Shown here one piece after another: positions 1 to 5,967 of a DNA stretch of 6,664 nt. Origin of the DNA: Bacillota bacterium (lineage in GTDB: Bacteria > Bacillota > Limnochordia > JAAZLZ01). A model generated the notes under the pieces. It saw nothing but the letters and a program-made list of their open reading frames with translations. It did not search any database and was not told the origin of the DNA. The stretch lies in assembly GCA_012799075.1 (NCBI GenBank), contig JAAZLZ010000090.1, positions 1-6,664 on the forward strand. Direction: 5' to 3'. The position numbers were made by a program, and so were the translations under genes. Each line of letters starts with the position of its first letter. Positions within the stretch are counted from its first letter, which is position 1.

Positions 1-1
1 C

Positions 2-481
2 AGCCTGTGTTTTGAGCAGCTCTACGAAGGGATCGAAGGAGACAGCGCTTCCAGCGCCGAGCTTTATGCGATTTTGTCCAGTCTTGCCGATCTGCCCATC
101 GACCAGGGCATCGCCGTTACCGGCTCCGTCAATCAAAAAGGAGAAATCCAGCCCGTGGGAGGAATCACCGACAAGGTGGAAGGTTTCTTTGCCGCCTGCC
201 TTGCCAAGGGGCCAACAGGGCATCAAGGGGTTCTCATCCCCCGCCAAAACATCCCCAACCTGCTCCTGAAGGATGAAGTCCTAAGGGCCATCGAAAAAGG
301 CGAGTTTCATATTTATGCCGTTGACCACGTTGACGAAGGGATTGAGGTCCTAACGGGGGTCTCCGCAGGAAAGCCGCAGCCCGATGGCTCCTATGAGCCG
401 AATACCGTCAATTACCTGGTTGATCGGCGTCTTGCCGAGATGGCCAGGCGGCTCCGGGATTTCATCGGGGAAAAAGACTAG
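2..481 (+). CDS. Lon-family (S16) ATP-dependent protease, C-terminal part
   Basis: This is the 3' end of a gene that enters from the left edge; codons are in frame from position 2 and end at TAG 479-481, leaving 159 residues. They form the serine-lysine proteolytic domain of the Lon family. The nucleophile lies in GDSAS (Ser codon 44-46), in the setting FEQLYEGIEGDSASSAEL. The partner lysine lies in GGITDKVEGFF (Lys codon 173-175). Other family signatures are the SLADLPIDQGIAVTGSV stretch and a GVLIPRQN strand. The tail, with a DGSYEPNTVN segment and a basic amphipathic end, fits the LonB/YcbZ-type Lon-related proteases better than classical LonA, but the AAA+ and N-terminal parts that would settle this are outside the window. 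The family degrades misfolded or regulatory proteins using ATP. The gene converges on the phosphate transporter gene and shares its last four bases with it. Confidence 0.93.
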   Translation, partial: SLCFEQLYEGIEGDSASSAELYAILSSLADLPIDQGIAVTGSVNQKGEIQPVGGITDKVEGFFAACLAKGPTGHQGVLIPRQNIPNLLLKDEVLRAIEKGEFHIYAVDHVDEGIEVLTGVSAGKPQPDGSYEPNTVNYLVDRRLAEMARRLRDFIGEKD

Positions 482-2082
482 AGGATGCCGGCCACCGCTT
501 CGGCCAGATTGTTGGCATGGTCAGCGACCCGCTCTAGATTGCTTAAGATATCCAGATAGACAACACCGGAAGTAGGCATGCAGGTGCCTTCGTTGAGACG
601 GGCGATATGAGTCGTTCGGTATTTTCGCTCCATCTCGTCGATGATTTCGTCTTCCCCCACCAACTGGATGGCCAGCTTCGAATCATCGGTGCGAATACAA
701 TTGATGGCTCGCCCATAGATGTCATCCACATGCTGGTGCATTTCTTGAATCTCCCCGAGGGCCTGCTCTGAAAACACAAGCTCCTCCTCCATTTTCTGCT
801 CGGCAAGCTCGACGATGTTTTCCGCATGGTCCCCGATGCGTTCCACGTCGTTGATCATATGCATAAGACGGGTAATGCGGCGGGACTGCTCTGCGGTCAA
901 GTTCCCCTCCTGGGAGGCCCGGGCCAAAAATGTGGTGATTTCCCGTTCCAACTCGTTGATGATCTCTTCTTTTTGCTTGACGATTCTCATTAGGTCCCTG
1001 TCTTCATCGACGAAGGATTGGACGGCTTCCTGGATCATTTCCCTGGCCAGCTCGCCCATGCGGACAACTTCCTTTGTTGCGGACAGAACTGCGGCCGGGC
1101 TTCCCAACATACGCCAATCGAGGTACTTGGGCTTGCGCTCCAGGATGACTTCTTCCCCGGGGACTACCCGGGCAAGCAGGGCGGCAAAGGGCGAAATAAA
1201 GGGGAGAAACAGCAAGGTGTTGATGATGTTGAACATGGTGTGGGCATTGGCGATTTGCCGGGCCGGGATGGTGGAGGTGGCCCTTACCAGTCTTGTGAAG
1301 GGTCCGAGGAAGGGCAGGAACACCAACACACCGATGAGATTAAACAACACGTGGGCCATGGCTGCCCGGCGGGCGGTGACGTTTGCCCCGATGCCGGCCA
1401 ACACCGCGGTGATGGAGGTTCCGATGTTTGCCCCGAGCACCAGGCCGAGGCCTGCGTCTAACGTGATCAGGTCTTGCATGGTCAAAACGATGACCAGACC
1501 GGTGGTGGCGCTTGAGCTTTGGATGACCATGGTGAACAAGGCGCCCACCAGGACTCCCAGCCAGGGATGCCTTCCTAAGTTAATCAGCCCTTGGACGAAG
1601 GGGGCGTAGTCCCGCAAGGGGACAAGGGCCTGGGACATGGTGCTCATCCCCAGGAAAAGCAGGCCGAAACCGAGCAGGCTCTGTCCTAAGTAGCGATGGA
1701 GGCGTTTACGGGCTAAAAATGAGACCAAAAAACCAATCCCTATGGCGGGCAAAGCAACATCTTGAAGATTAAAGGAGACCATTTGGGCGGTGATGGTCGT
1801 ACCGATGTTTGCCCCCATGATGGTCCCCAGGGCTTGCTGGAGATTCATCAGACCCGCGTTGACAAAACCGACGATCATAACGGTGGTAGTGCTGCTGCTT
1901 TGAACAAGAACGGTGACCAGCATGCCGGTAAAGGCTGCGATCACCGGATGAGAGGTAAAAAGCTCCAGAATATGGCGCAATCGCTCCCCGGCTGCCTTCT
2001 GCAACCCTTCCGCCATTCGCTGCATCCCATAAATAAAGAGCCCTAGGCCGCCGAGGAGTCCGAAAGCAATATGCAGAAACAC
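478..2082 (-). CDS. Na+/phosphate cotransporter family protein with C-terminal PhoU-like domain (NptA type)
   Basis: This is a predicted 534-residue membrane protein of the Na/Pi-cotransporter II-related family (PF02690 repeats). It probably couples phosphate movement to sodium at the cell membrane, but some relatives have other or unknown roles. Two inverted-repeat halves are visible. Each has a QSSS motif (residues 61-64 and 188-191) followed by a GANIGT motif (90-95 and 217-222), among hydrophobic helices covering about residues 1-320. Residues from about 335 to the end are helical and charged and resemble PhoU, with two bundles (around MGELAREMIQ and MHMINDVERIGDHAENIVEL). The start chosen is GTG 2080-2082, because AGGGGG (2090-2095) lies 7 bases upstream and the protein then opens directly with the family-typical LGLLGGLGLFxYGM-like segment. 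An ATG at 2143-2145 would add 21 non-family residues and has no good ribosome site. The stop is TAG at 478-480. The gene follows ribH on the same strand but after a 210-bp gap with a terminator-like hairpin, so it is probably transcribed separately. Confidence 0.92.
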   Translation of the reverse strand: MFLHIAFGLLGGLGLFIYGMQRMAEGLQKAAGERLRHILELFTSHPVIAAFTGMLVTVLVQSSSTTTVMIVGFVNAGLMNLQQALGTIMGANIGTTITAQMVSFNLQDVALPAIGIGFLVSFLARKRLHRYLGQSLLGFGLLFLGMSTMSQALVPLRDYAPFVQGLINLGRHPWLGVLVGALFTMVIQSSSATTGLVIVLTMQDLITLDAGLGLVLGANIGTSITAVLAGIGANVTARRAAMAHVLFNLIGVLVFLPFLGPFTRLVRATSTIPARQIANAHTMFNIINTLLFLPFISPFAALLARVVPGEEVILERKPKYLDWRMLGSPAAVLSATKEVVRMGELAREMIQEAVQSFVDEDRDLMRIVKQKEEIINELEREITTFLARASQEGNLTAEQSRRITRLMHMINDVERIGDHAENIVELAEQKMEEELVFSEQALGEIQEMHQHVDDIYGRAINCIRTDDSKLAIQLVGEDEIIDEMERKYRTTHIARLNEGTCMPTSGVVYLDILSNLERVADHANNLAEAVAGIL

Positions 2083-2089
2083 GATTTTT

Positions 2090-2095
2090 CCCCCT
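2090..2095 (-). promoter_or_regulatory. Ribosome binding site fixing the GTG start of the phosphate transporter gene
   Basis: The sequence AGGGGG on the - strand sits 7 bases before GTG 2080-2082. It decides between this start and an upstream in-frame ATG at 2143-2145, which lacks a comparable site. Confidence 0.7.
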
Positions 2096-2175
2096 ATGTC
2101 GATTTGGTTGGTCCGCTGGGCAAAGGCGTTGTCCCATCCGCGCATCTTTCGGTCGAGGACTTTGCTCCCCGGTTG

Positions 2176-2204
2176 ATGATATCACCTTCGCCGGAGCTAG
2201 GCAA
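2176..2204 (-). promoter_or_regulatory. Candidate sigma-A promoter for the phosphate transporter gene
   Basis: A -35 box TTGCCT (2204-2199, 4 of 6 consensus bases) and a -10 box TATCAT (2181-2176, 5 of 6) are separated by exactly 17 bases on the - strand. Transcription would begin near 2169, giving a leader of about 87 bases before GTG 2082. No Pho-box-like TTAACA repeats were seen. This site competes with the interpretation of the same bases as part of an RNA hairpin. Confidence 0.4.
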
Positions 2205-2249
2205 TACTTGCACGGGATCCCGAGGGGAATCTAGATTGGTGACCAGGTC

Positions 2250-2286
2250 AAAAGGACAAGGGGGCGGGGGGCTAAGGGCCCCCCCG
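2250..2286 (-). terminator. Probable terminator of the riboflavin operon
   Basis: Six bases after the ribH stop codon the - strand can fold into a stem of seven G/C pairs, CGGGGGG (2286-2280) with CCCCCCG (2271-2265), around an 8-base loop. The tail that follows (2264-2250) is C-rich, then T-containing (CCCCTTGTCCTTTTG), rather than a clean T run. It is therefore a weak or leaky intrinsic terminator at best, and some readthrough into the phosphate transporter gene is possible. Confidence 0.5.
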
Positions 2287-2292
2287 AAGATC

Positions 2293-2757
2293 TTACAGGT
2301 TGGGGAGCAGGTCAGCCATTTCAATGGCCGCCAAGGCCGCATCCCATCCCTTATTGCCGGCCTTTGTTCCTGCCCGTTCAATGGCTTGCTCAATGGTATC
2401 AGCGGTGATGATGCCGAAAATAACGGGGAGGCTGCTGTCCAAGCTGACTTTGGCCACGCCCTTGGCCGTCTCGTTGGCCACATACTCAAAGTGGGGGGTT
2501 GCTCCCCGGATAACGGCCCCGAGACAGATAATGGCATCATAGCGTTTGGAGGCAGCCATTCGCTGGGCAGCCAAGGGGATTTCGAAGGCCCCGGGCACCC
2601 AAACTACCTCAAGGTTCTCCTCCGCACCCCCATGCCTCAGGATGGCATCGAGGCACCCTCCCAACAGACGAGTGGTGATGAATTCGTTAAAACGTCCGAC
2701 CACAATCCCAAACCGCTTGCCAGCAGCATTTAGTTGACCTTCATAGGACTTGTACAT
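2293..2757 (-). CDS. ribH: 6,7-dimethyl-8-ribityllumazine synthase (RibH)
   Basis: This 154-residue protein has the usual length for the beta subunit of lumazine synthase. The enzyme condenses 5-amino-6-ribitylaminouracil with 3,4-dihydroxy-2-butanone 4-phosphate in the penultimate step of riboflavin synthesis; in Bacillus it forms a 60-subunit capsid around riboflavin synthase. The family motifs are all present: RFNEFIT (residues 22-28, substrate ring binding), VPGAFEIPL (54-62), and [14 protein letters not shown] (80-93) with the catalytic His89. Arg128 in IERAGTK matches the phosphate-binding arginine (Arg127 in B. subtilis). The ATG start has AAGGGG seven bases upstream (2765-2770). It is the last gene of the operon, 15 bases after ribBA and just before a GC-rich hairpin. 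Nothing is truncated or missing. Confidence 0.97.
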   Translation of the reverse strand: MYKSYEGQLNAAGKRFGIVVGRFNEFITTRLLGGCLDAILRHGGAEENLEVVWVPGAFEIPLAAQRMAASKRYDAIICLGAVIRGATPHFEYVANETAKGVAKVSLDSSLPVIFGIITADTIEQAIERAGTKAGNKGWDAALAAIEMADLLPNL

Positions 2758-2772
2758 ACCGGTACCCCTTTC

Positions 2773-3969
2773 TTACAGATCATGGAGGAGATGGCCCATC
2801 CTGTGTTTCTTCGTGGCCAGATAGCATCGGTTGTTGTTGTTGGGCGGAATTTCAATGGGAACCCGTTCAACAACTTTAAGATCATAGGCGTCCAGGCCGA
2901 CCACTTTGCGGGGATTGTTCGTCAACAGACGGATTGTCTTCAGCCCCAGATCCATCAAGATCTGCGCGCCGATGCCGTAGTCTCGCAGATCGGGAGGATA
3001 GCCCAGCTGCTCGTTGGCCTCCACCGTATCCGCACCCTTCTCTTGCAGCTCATAGGCCCGCAGCTTGTCTTTCAAGCCGATGCCTCGACCCTCCTGGCGC
3101 ATGTAGACCAATACGCCGCACTCTTCGGCGCCGATCATCTCCAACGCGCGGCTCAGCTGCTCGCCGCAGTCGCAGCGTTCGGAACCGAACACATCTCCCG
3201 TCAGGCATTGGGAGTGCATGCGGACCAAGACATTTTCCTTGCCGGCCACATCGCCTTTGACCAGGGCCAGATGGCATTCCCCATCCAAAACGCTTTCATA
3301 GCCGATCAGGGTGAAATCCCCGTACCGGGTGGGAAGGTGGGGAGCGGCAAACCGCTTAACCAATCGTTCCCGCCGCAGGCGGAACTTGATTAAGTCGGCA
3401 ACGGAAATGATTTTGAGGCCATGTTCCTTAGCGAATTCGAGCAGGTCGGGCAAACGGGCCATGGTCCCGTCATCCTTCATTATTTCACAAATTACACCCG
3501 CCGGGTAAAGGCCGGCCAGTCGGGCCAAGTCGACCGCTGCCTCCGTATGCCCCGCCCGTCTGAGGACCCCTCCCTCCTTGGCTCGCAAAGGGAAGATGTG
3601 ACCGGGCCGGTTGAGATCTTCAGGCTTGGCTTTCGGGTCCACAAGGACCTCAACGGTCCGGGCCCGCTCGTAGGCGCTAATGCCTGTGGCAACGCCCCTA
3701 GCGTCAACGGATACGGTAAAGGCGGTCTTGAATGACTCTGCGTTTTCCGGGACCATGGGGGTCAACTTCAATTCATCGACCCGCTCCCCCGTCAAGGGCA
3801 CACAGACAAGCCCGCGGCCATAGGTGGCCATGAAATTGATCGCCTCCGGAGTGGCCTTCTCAGCAGCCATGAGCAGGTCTCCTTCGTTTTCCCTGTCCTC
3901 ATCATCAACGACAATAATCATCTCACCCTTGGCAATGGCCTCAATGGCATCAGTTACCTTGTCCAGCAC
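2773..3969 (-). CDS. ribBA: Bifunctional 3,4-dihydroxy-2-butanone-4-phosphate synthase / GTP cyclohydrolase II (RibBA)
   Basis: This 398-residue cytoplasmic enzyme feeds both branches of riboflavin synthesis. Residues 1 to about 200 are the dihydroxybutanone-phosphate synthase, acting on ribulose 5-phosphate, with the acidic metal site [10 protein letters not shown] (22-31), [10 protein letters not shown] (50-59), and [16 protein letters not shown] (138-153). Residues from about 205 on are GTP cyclohydrolase II. Its zinc cysteines are Cys255, Cys266 and Cys268 in [18 protein letters not shown], with the same spacing as Cys54, Cys65 and Cys67 of E. coli Rib[12 protein letters not shown] (289-299) and the AYELQ segment holding the catalytic tyrosine follow. 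Both halves look active. The start is GTG 3967-3969, with AAGGAG (3978-3983) eight bases upstream; the ATG at 4012-4014 lies inside the end of ribE and would add 15 residues. The gene follows ribE after 17 bases. Confidence 0.96.
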   Translation of the reverse strand: MLDKVTDAIEAIAKGEMIIVVDDEDRENEGDLLMAAEKATPEAINFMATYGRGLVCVPLTGERVDELKLTPMVPENAESFKTAFTVSVDARGVATGISAYERARTVEVLVDPKAKPEDLNRPGHIFPLRAKEGGVLRRAGHTEAAVDLARLAGLYPAGVICEIMKDDGTMARLPDLLEFAKEHGLKIISVADLIKFRLRRERLVKRFAAPHLPTRYGDFTLIGYESVLDGECHLALVKGDVAGKENVLVRMHSQCLTGDVFGSERCDCGEQLSRALEMIGAEECGVLVYMRQEGRGIGLKDKLRAYELQEKGADTVEANEQLGYPPDLRDYGIGAQILMDLGLKTIRLLTNNPRKVVGLDAYDLKVVERVPIEIPPNNNNRCYLATKKHRMGHLLHDL

Positions 3970-3986
3970 GATGATTGCTCCTTTCT

Positions 3987-4625
3987 TCAGGCAAAACCCT
4001 GTTCCCGCAGCCAATCCATTGTTATGTCGGATCCTTTGCGTCCCTGCAGGAAATTCTCCACGTACTTACCGATGAGATCGCCTTCCAAGTTAACCCTATC
4101 CCCGGGCCGTCGCTGACCGAGGGTGGTGCAGCGGGCCGTATGGGGAATCACACCGACCACAAAGGATTTATCTCGAACCGAAGCCACCGTCAGACTCACT
4201 CCATCGATGGCAACGGAACCTTTGGCCACCAGGTAGGGGGCCACCTCCGGCGGCGATTCGATCTCAAACAGCAAAGCATTGCCTTCCTGGGTAATCCGGT
4301 TGATGATGCCTGTCCCGTCGATATGACCCGTGACCAGATGCCCCCCCAACCGGTCTCCCAAGGCCAGGGCCCGCTCTAAGTTGACGGGGCTTCCCGTCCC
4401 TAGCCTCCCCAGATTGCTTCGCCGCAGGGACTCGGGCATCACATCGGCAGTAAAAGTAGTATCGGTGAGGGCGGTGACCGTCAGGCACAGGCCATTGACC
4501 GCAATGGAATCGTCGATCCCTAAATCCTCCATCACCTTGGCAGCCCTGATGGTGAGGCGCTGGGTGCTTGGCCCCTGCTGCCAGCGGACTAGGTATCCAA
4601 CTTCTTCAACAAGTCCTGTGAACAA
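3987..4625 (-). CDS. ribE: Riboflavin synthase, alpha subunit (RibE)
   Basis: This 212-residue enzyme dismutates two molecules of 6,7-dimethyl-8-ribityllumazine to riboflavin and the ribitylaminouracil precursor, the last step of the pathway. Two tandem lumazine-binding barrels are visible. The first opens with FTGLVEEVG (residues 2-10) and contains [12 protein letters not shown] (40-51) and [10 protein letters not shown] (63-72). The second contains VTGHIDGTG (98-106), [12 protein letters not shown] (136-147), [12 protein letters not shown] (158-169) and [13 protein letters not shown] (178-190). I chose the TTG start at 4623-4625, because GGAGG (4633-4637) lies seven bases upstream and the protein then begins exactly at the family's M-F-T-G-L-V. 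The ATG at 4716-4718 would add 31 residues overlapping ribD. The gene begins 20 bases before ribD ends, in another frame, so its translation is probably coupled to ribD. In Bacillus naming the same gene is also called ribB. Confidence 0.96.
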   Translation of the reverse strand: MFTGLVEEVGYLVRWQQGPSTQRLTIRAAKVMEDLGIDDSIAVNGLCLTVTALTDTTFTADVMPESLRRSNLGRLGTGSPVNLERALALGDRLGGHLVTGHIDGTGIINRITQEGNALLFEIESPPEVAPYLVAKGSVAIDGVSLTVASVRDKSFVVGVIPHTARCTTLGQRRPGDRVNLEGDLIGKYVENFLQGRKGSDITMDWLREQGFA

Positions 4626-5703
4626 CCCCTTCCCTCCTTTCAGGCGGTGACAAATAGCCTTCCACGAGGATGTCTTCCCCCACCCGGCATGCCTTAAGAT
4701 CATGCAACGGATGGGCATCCCGAAGCCAATGGACGCCGAGGCCGCCTACCGGGGTGGGGGCTTGCTGGCCGCCGATGATCAAAGGGGCCAGGAAAAACAT
4801 CGCCTTATCCACTATGCCGGCCTGGATTGCGGCTGCATTCAGCCCAGCGCCCCCTTCCAGCAAAACACTAGTTATTTCCCTATCGGCCAAAGCCTTGGCC
4901 AGTTGAACCAAGTCAACCTTCGGGCCCGGAAACATAACCATCTCCACATGGGGTGAAAGAGGAGGATCGGTTTTCGTTGTAGCCAGGATGACCCGGCCCG
5001 GACCAAAAACCTGGGCCGTGGGGGGAATTCTCCTTTGGGAGTCGATGATAATCCGGATGGGGTCTCGCCCCTCCTCGACCAGGCGGGTGGTCAGCCTGGG
5101 GTTATCCGCGAGGACGGTGCCGCTGCCTACCATGATGGCATCCACTTCATTGCGGAGCTGGTGCACCAGACGGCGGGATGCGGTTCCTGAGATCCAGCGG
5201 GCATCGCCGGTTCTGGTAGCAATCTTGCCATCTAAGCTCATGGCTGTCTTCATGATGACAAAGGGACAGCCACTGCCCATGTACTTGATGAAAACCTCAT
5301 TCAGCTTGGCTGCCTGCTCAGCCCCAAGACCCACCGACACTTCAACGCCAGCTTCCTGCAGCCGGGCGATTCCCTGCCCGGCAACCAAGGGATTGGGATC
5401 GGTGATGCTGGCATAGACCTTCCGGATGCCCCCTTGGATGATTGCCTCCACACAAGGAGGAGTCCGGCCTTGATGGGAGCAGGGCTCTAGGTTGACGTAA
5501 AGCTCGGCGCCCTTGGCCAGTTCCCCCGCGCATTTAAGGGCGACCACTTCGGCATGGGCAGCTCCTGCCCGCTCATGGAAGCCCTCACCGACTATTTGAC
5601 CGTCCTTAACCACGACTGCACCGACCATTGGATTGGGACTGGTCCGTCCCCGGGCCCGAGCCGCCAGCTCCAAGGCCCGAGCCATGAAATCGCCCTTCTT
5701 CAT
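4606..5703 (-). CDS. ribD: Bifunctional diaminohydroxyphosphoribosylaminopyrimidine deaminase / 5-amino-6-(5-phosphoribosylamino)uracil reductase (RibD)
   Basis: This 365-residue enzyme performs the second and third steps of the GTP branch of riboflavin synthesis. The N-terminal cytidine-deaminase-like domain (about 1-145) carries the zinc site HAE (His50, Glu52) and EPCSHQGRTPPC (Cys75, Cys84), one position off the B. subtilis numbering, followed by DPNPLVAGQG (102-111). The C-terminal NADPH-dependent reductase domain (about 147-350) has KTAMSLDGKIATRTGDARWI (152-171), the GSGTVLADNPRLT segment and a LLEGGAGLN loop. Both halves look complete. The ATG start has GGAGG (5711-5715) seven bases upstream. 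It is the first gene of the operon and lies 18 bases beyond the T run of the riboswitch terminator, so the terminator decides whether it is transcribed. Its last 20 bases overlap ribE. Confidence 0.97.
   Translation of the reverse strand: MKKGDFMARALELAARARGRTSPNPMVGAVVVKDGQIVGEGFHERAGAAHAEVVALKCAGELAKGAELYVNLEPCSHQGRTPPCVEAIIQGGIRKVYASITDPNPLVAGQGIARLQEAGVEVSVGLGAEQAAKLNEVFIKYMGSGCPFVIMKTAMSLDGKIATRTGDARWISGTASRRLVHQLRNEVDAIMVGSGTVLADNPRLTTRLVEEGRDPIRIIIDSQRRIPPTAQVFGPGRVILATTKTDPPLSPHVEMVMFPGPKVDLVQLAKALADREITSVLLEGGAGLNAAAIQAGIVDKAMFFLAPLIIGGQQAPTPVGGLGVHWLRDAHPLHDLKACRVGEDILVEGYLSPPERREGVVHRTC
4633..4637 (-). promoter_or_regulatory. Ribosome binding site for the TTG start of ribE, inside the end of ribD
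   Basis: GGAGG on the - strand, preceded by AAA, lies seven bases before TTG 4625-4623 and within the coding sequence of ribD. It is what identifies the unusual TTG codon as the ribE start. Confidence 0.8.
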
Positions 5704-5721
5704 CTGTTTCCCTCCAAATAC

Positions 5722-5749
5722 AAAAAGGACCCGGAGAACCTCCGGGCCC
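5722..5749 (-). terminator. Riboswitch-controlled intrinsic terminator in the rib leader
   Basis: On the - strand GGGCCCGGAG (5749-5740) pairs with CTCCGGGTCC (5736-5727), ten pairs with one G-T, around a three-base loop. It is followed by TTTTT (5726-5722). The stem ends 23 bases before the ribD start codon. This is a textbook intrinsic terminator between an FMN aptamer and the first operon gene. Its 3' arm can also pair with bases at the 3' edge of the aptamer (see the antiterminator entry). Confidence 0.9.
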
Positions 5750-5785
5750 GCGGAAGACTAGTCATAGTCTGACCTTCTCCCATCC
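5727..5785 (-). promoter_or_regulatory. Predicted antiterminator of the FMN riboswitch
   Basis: GGAT (5785-5782) and GGAGAA (5780-5775), at the 3' edge of the aptamer, are complementary to GTCC (5730-5727) and TTCTCC (5738-5733) of the terminator's loop and 3' arm. That gives 10 pairs, one of them a wobble, interrupted by a small internal loop. The bases involved include half of the 3' strand of aptamer stem P1 (5772-5777). Ligand-bound aptamer and antiterminator therefore exclude each other, which is the logic of an FMN-off switch. The pairing comes from reading by eye; no folding energy was calculated. Confidence 0.6.
5755..5770 (-). other. Small perfect hairpin between aptamer and terminator
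   Basis: AGACTA and TAGTCT are perfectly complementary around a four-base TGAC loop (16 bases in all). It lies directly after aptamer stem P1 and before the terminator. In the antiterminated form it would sit inside the enclosed loop and shorten it. It has no T run and is not itself a terminator. Confidence 0.55.
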
Positions 5786-5895
5786 AGACTGTACTGTCGG
5801 CTTTGGATTTGCACCAAATCAACCCCGAAAAGGGGCTTGCGGGCTGAGCCAAAAGGCATCACCGCCGGTCGGGAATTGCACCCTGCCCTGAAGGT
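5772..5895 (-). ncRNA. FMN riboswitch aptamer (RFN element)
   Basis: The - strand carries the conserved blocks of the FMN aptamer in order: AGGGCAGGGTGCAATTCCCG, then ACCGGCGGT, AGCCCGC, a variable hairpin AAGCCCCTTTTCGGGGTT, TTTGGTGCAAATCCAAA, GCCGACAGTACAGTCTGGAT and GGGAGAAGG. Stem P1 is formed by ACCTTC (5895-5890) and GAAGGT (5777-5772). FMN binding in this class represses riboflavin synthesis or transport genes. Its place between a promoter and an intrinsic terminator ahead of ribD indicates control of transcription rather than of translation. The aptamer starts about 10 bases after the predicted transcription start. Confidence 0.97.
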
Positions 5896-5912
5896 TTCTC
5901 TATTCATATTTG

Positions 5913-5941
5913 ATTATACGTCAAAGGGGGCGTCTCGACAA
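5913..5941 (-). promoter_or_regulatory. Sigma-A-type promoter of the riboflavin operon
   Basis: A perfect -10 box TATAAT (5918-5913) follows a -35 box TTGTCG (5941-5936, 4 of 6 consensus bases) at the ideal spacing of 17 bases on the - strand. Transcription should start near 5907-5905, just ahead of the FMN aptamer. Confidence 0.8.
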
Positions 5942-5948
5942 CCCCCCT
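5923..5948 (-). terminator. Weak terminator-like hairpin after the AI-2E family gene
   Basis: About 20 bases after the upstream gene's stop codon, AGGGGGGT- type sequence (5948-5941) can pair with GCCCCCTT (5931-5924), including two G-T pairs, around a nine-base loop. Only a short TTT (5925-5923) follows, and it is partly used in the stem, so termination is uncertain. The loop and 3' arm coincide with the -35 box and spacer of the rib promoter. Confidence 0.35.
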
Positions 5949-5967
5949 GGAAAAAGTCTCCCTGGGG

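Larger units (their letters stand above)
2083..2210 (-). other. Candidate structured RNA leader of the phosphate transporter gene
   Basis: Read on the - strand, this non-coding stretch can form several consecutive pairings. GGT at 2188-2186 and ACC at 2175-2173 close a small hairpin, with GAT/ATC inside. The hairpin is flanked by GGCGAA (2194-2189) and GGGGAGC (2172-2166). TTGC (2204-2201) can pair with GCAA (2167-2164). A second arm, GTCCT with GGGAC, follows, and then CGCC, which can pair back to GGCG as a pseudoknot. The arrangement GGCGAA-hairpin-GGGGAGC resembles the first half of ZTP (pfl) riboswitches. The family's strongly conserved 3' element, GCCTGGGC, is not present: here the sequence is GCCTTTGCCC. 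The function is therefore unassigned. The best promoter candidate overlaps the same bases; if that promoter is used, the first hairpin is not transcribed and this reading fails. Confidence 0.25.

Noticed and set aside
815..1609. Open frame of 264 codons on the + strand
   Set aside because: It lies wholly antisense to the phosphate transporter gene, is rich in Arg, Ser and Met, has no recognisable domain, and is a by-product of that gene's codon bias.
2083..2145. A 21-residue N-terminal extension of the phosphate transporter from ATG 2143-2145
   Set aside because: It is hydrophilic and unlike the family N-terminus, has no good ribosome site, and an AGGGGG site sits in front of the internal GTG.
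2083..2210. c-di-GMP riboswitch or RNase P RNA in the leader, suggested by GCAAAG and AAAGTCC
   Set aside because: The remaining conserved blocks of both RNAs are missing, and the region is far too short for RNase P RNA.
2213..2222. Perfect 10-base palindrome CGGGATCCCG upstream of the phosphate transporter gene
   Set aside because: It could be an operator, but a single GC-rich palindrome around a BamHI site is easily due to chance and there is no second copy.
2071..3393. Two open frames of about 220 codons on the + strand (2071-2733 and 2734-3393)
   Set aside because: They mirror ribH and ribBA in antisense, show no family motifs, and the opposite strand carries clear, complete enzymes.
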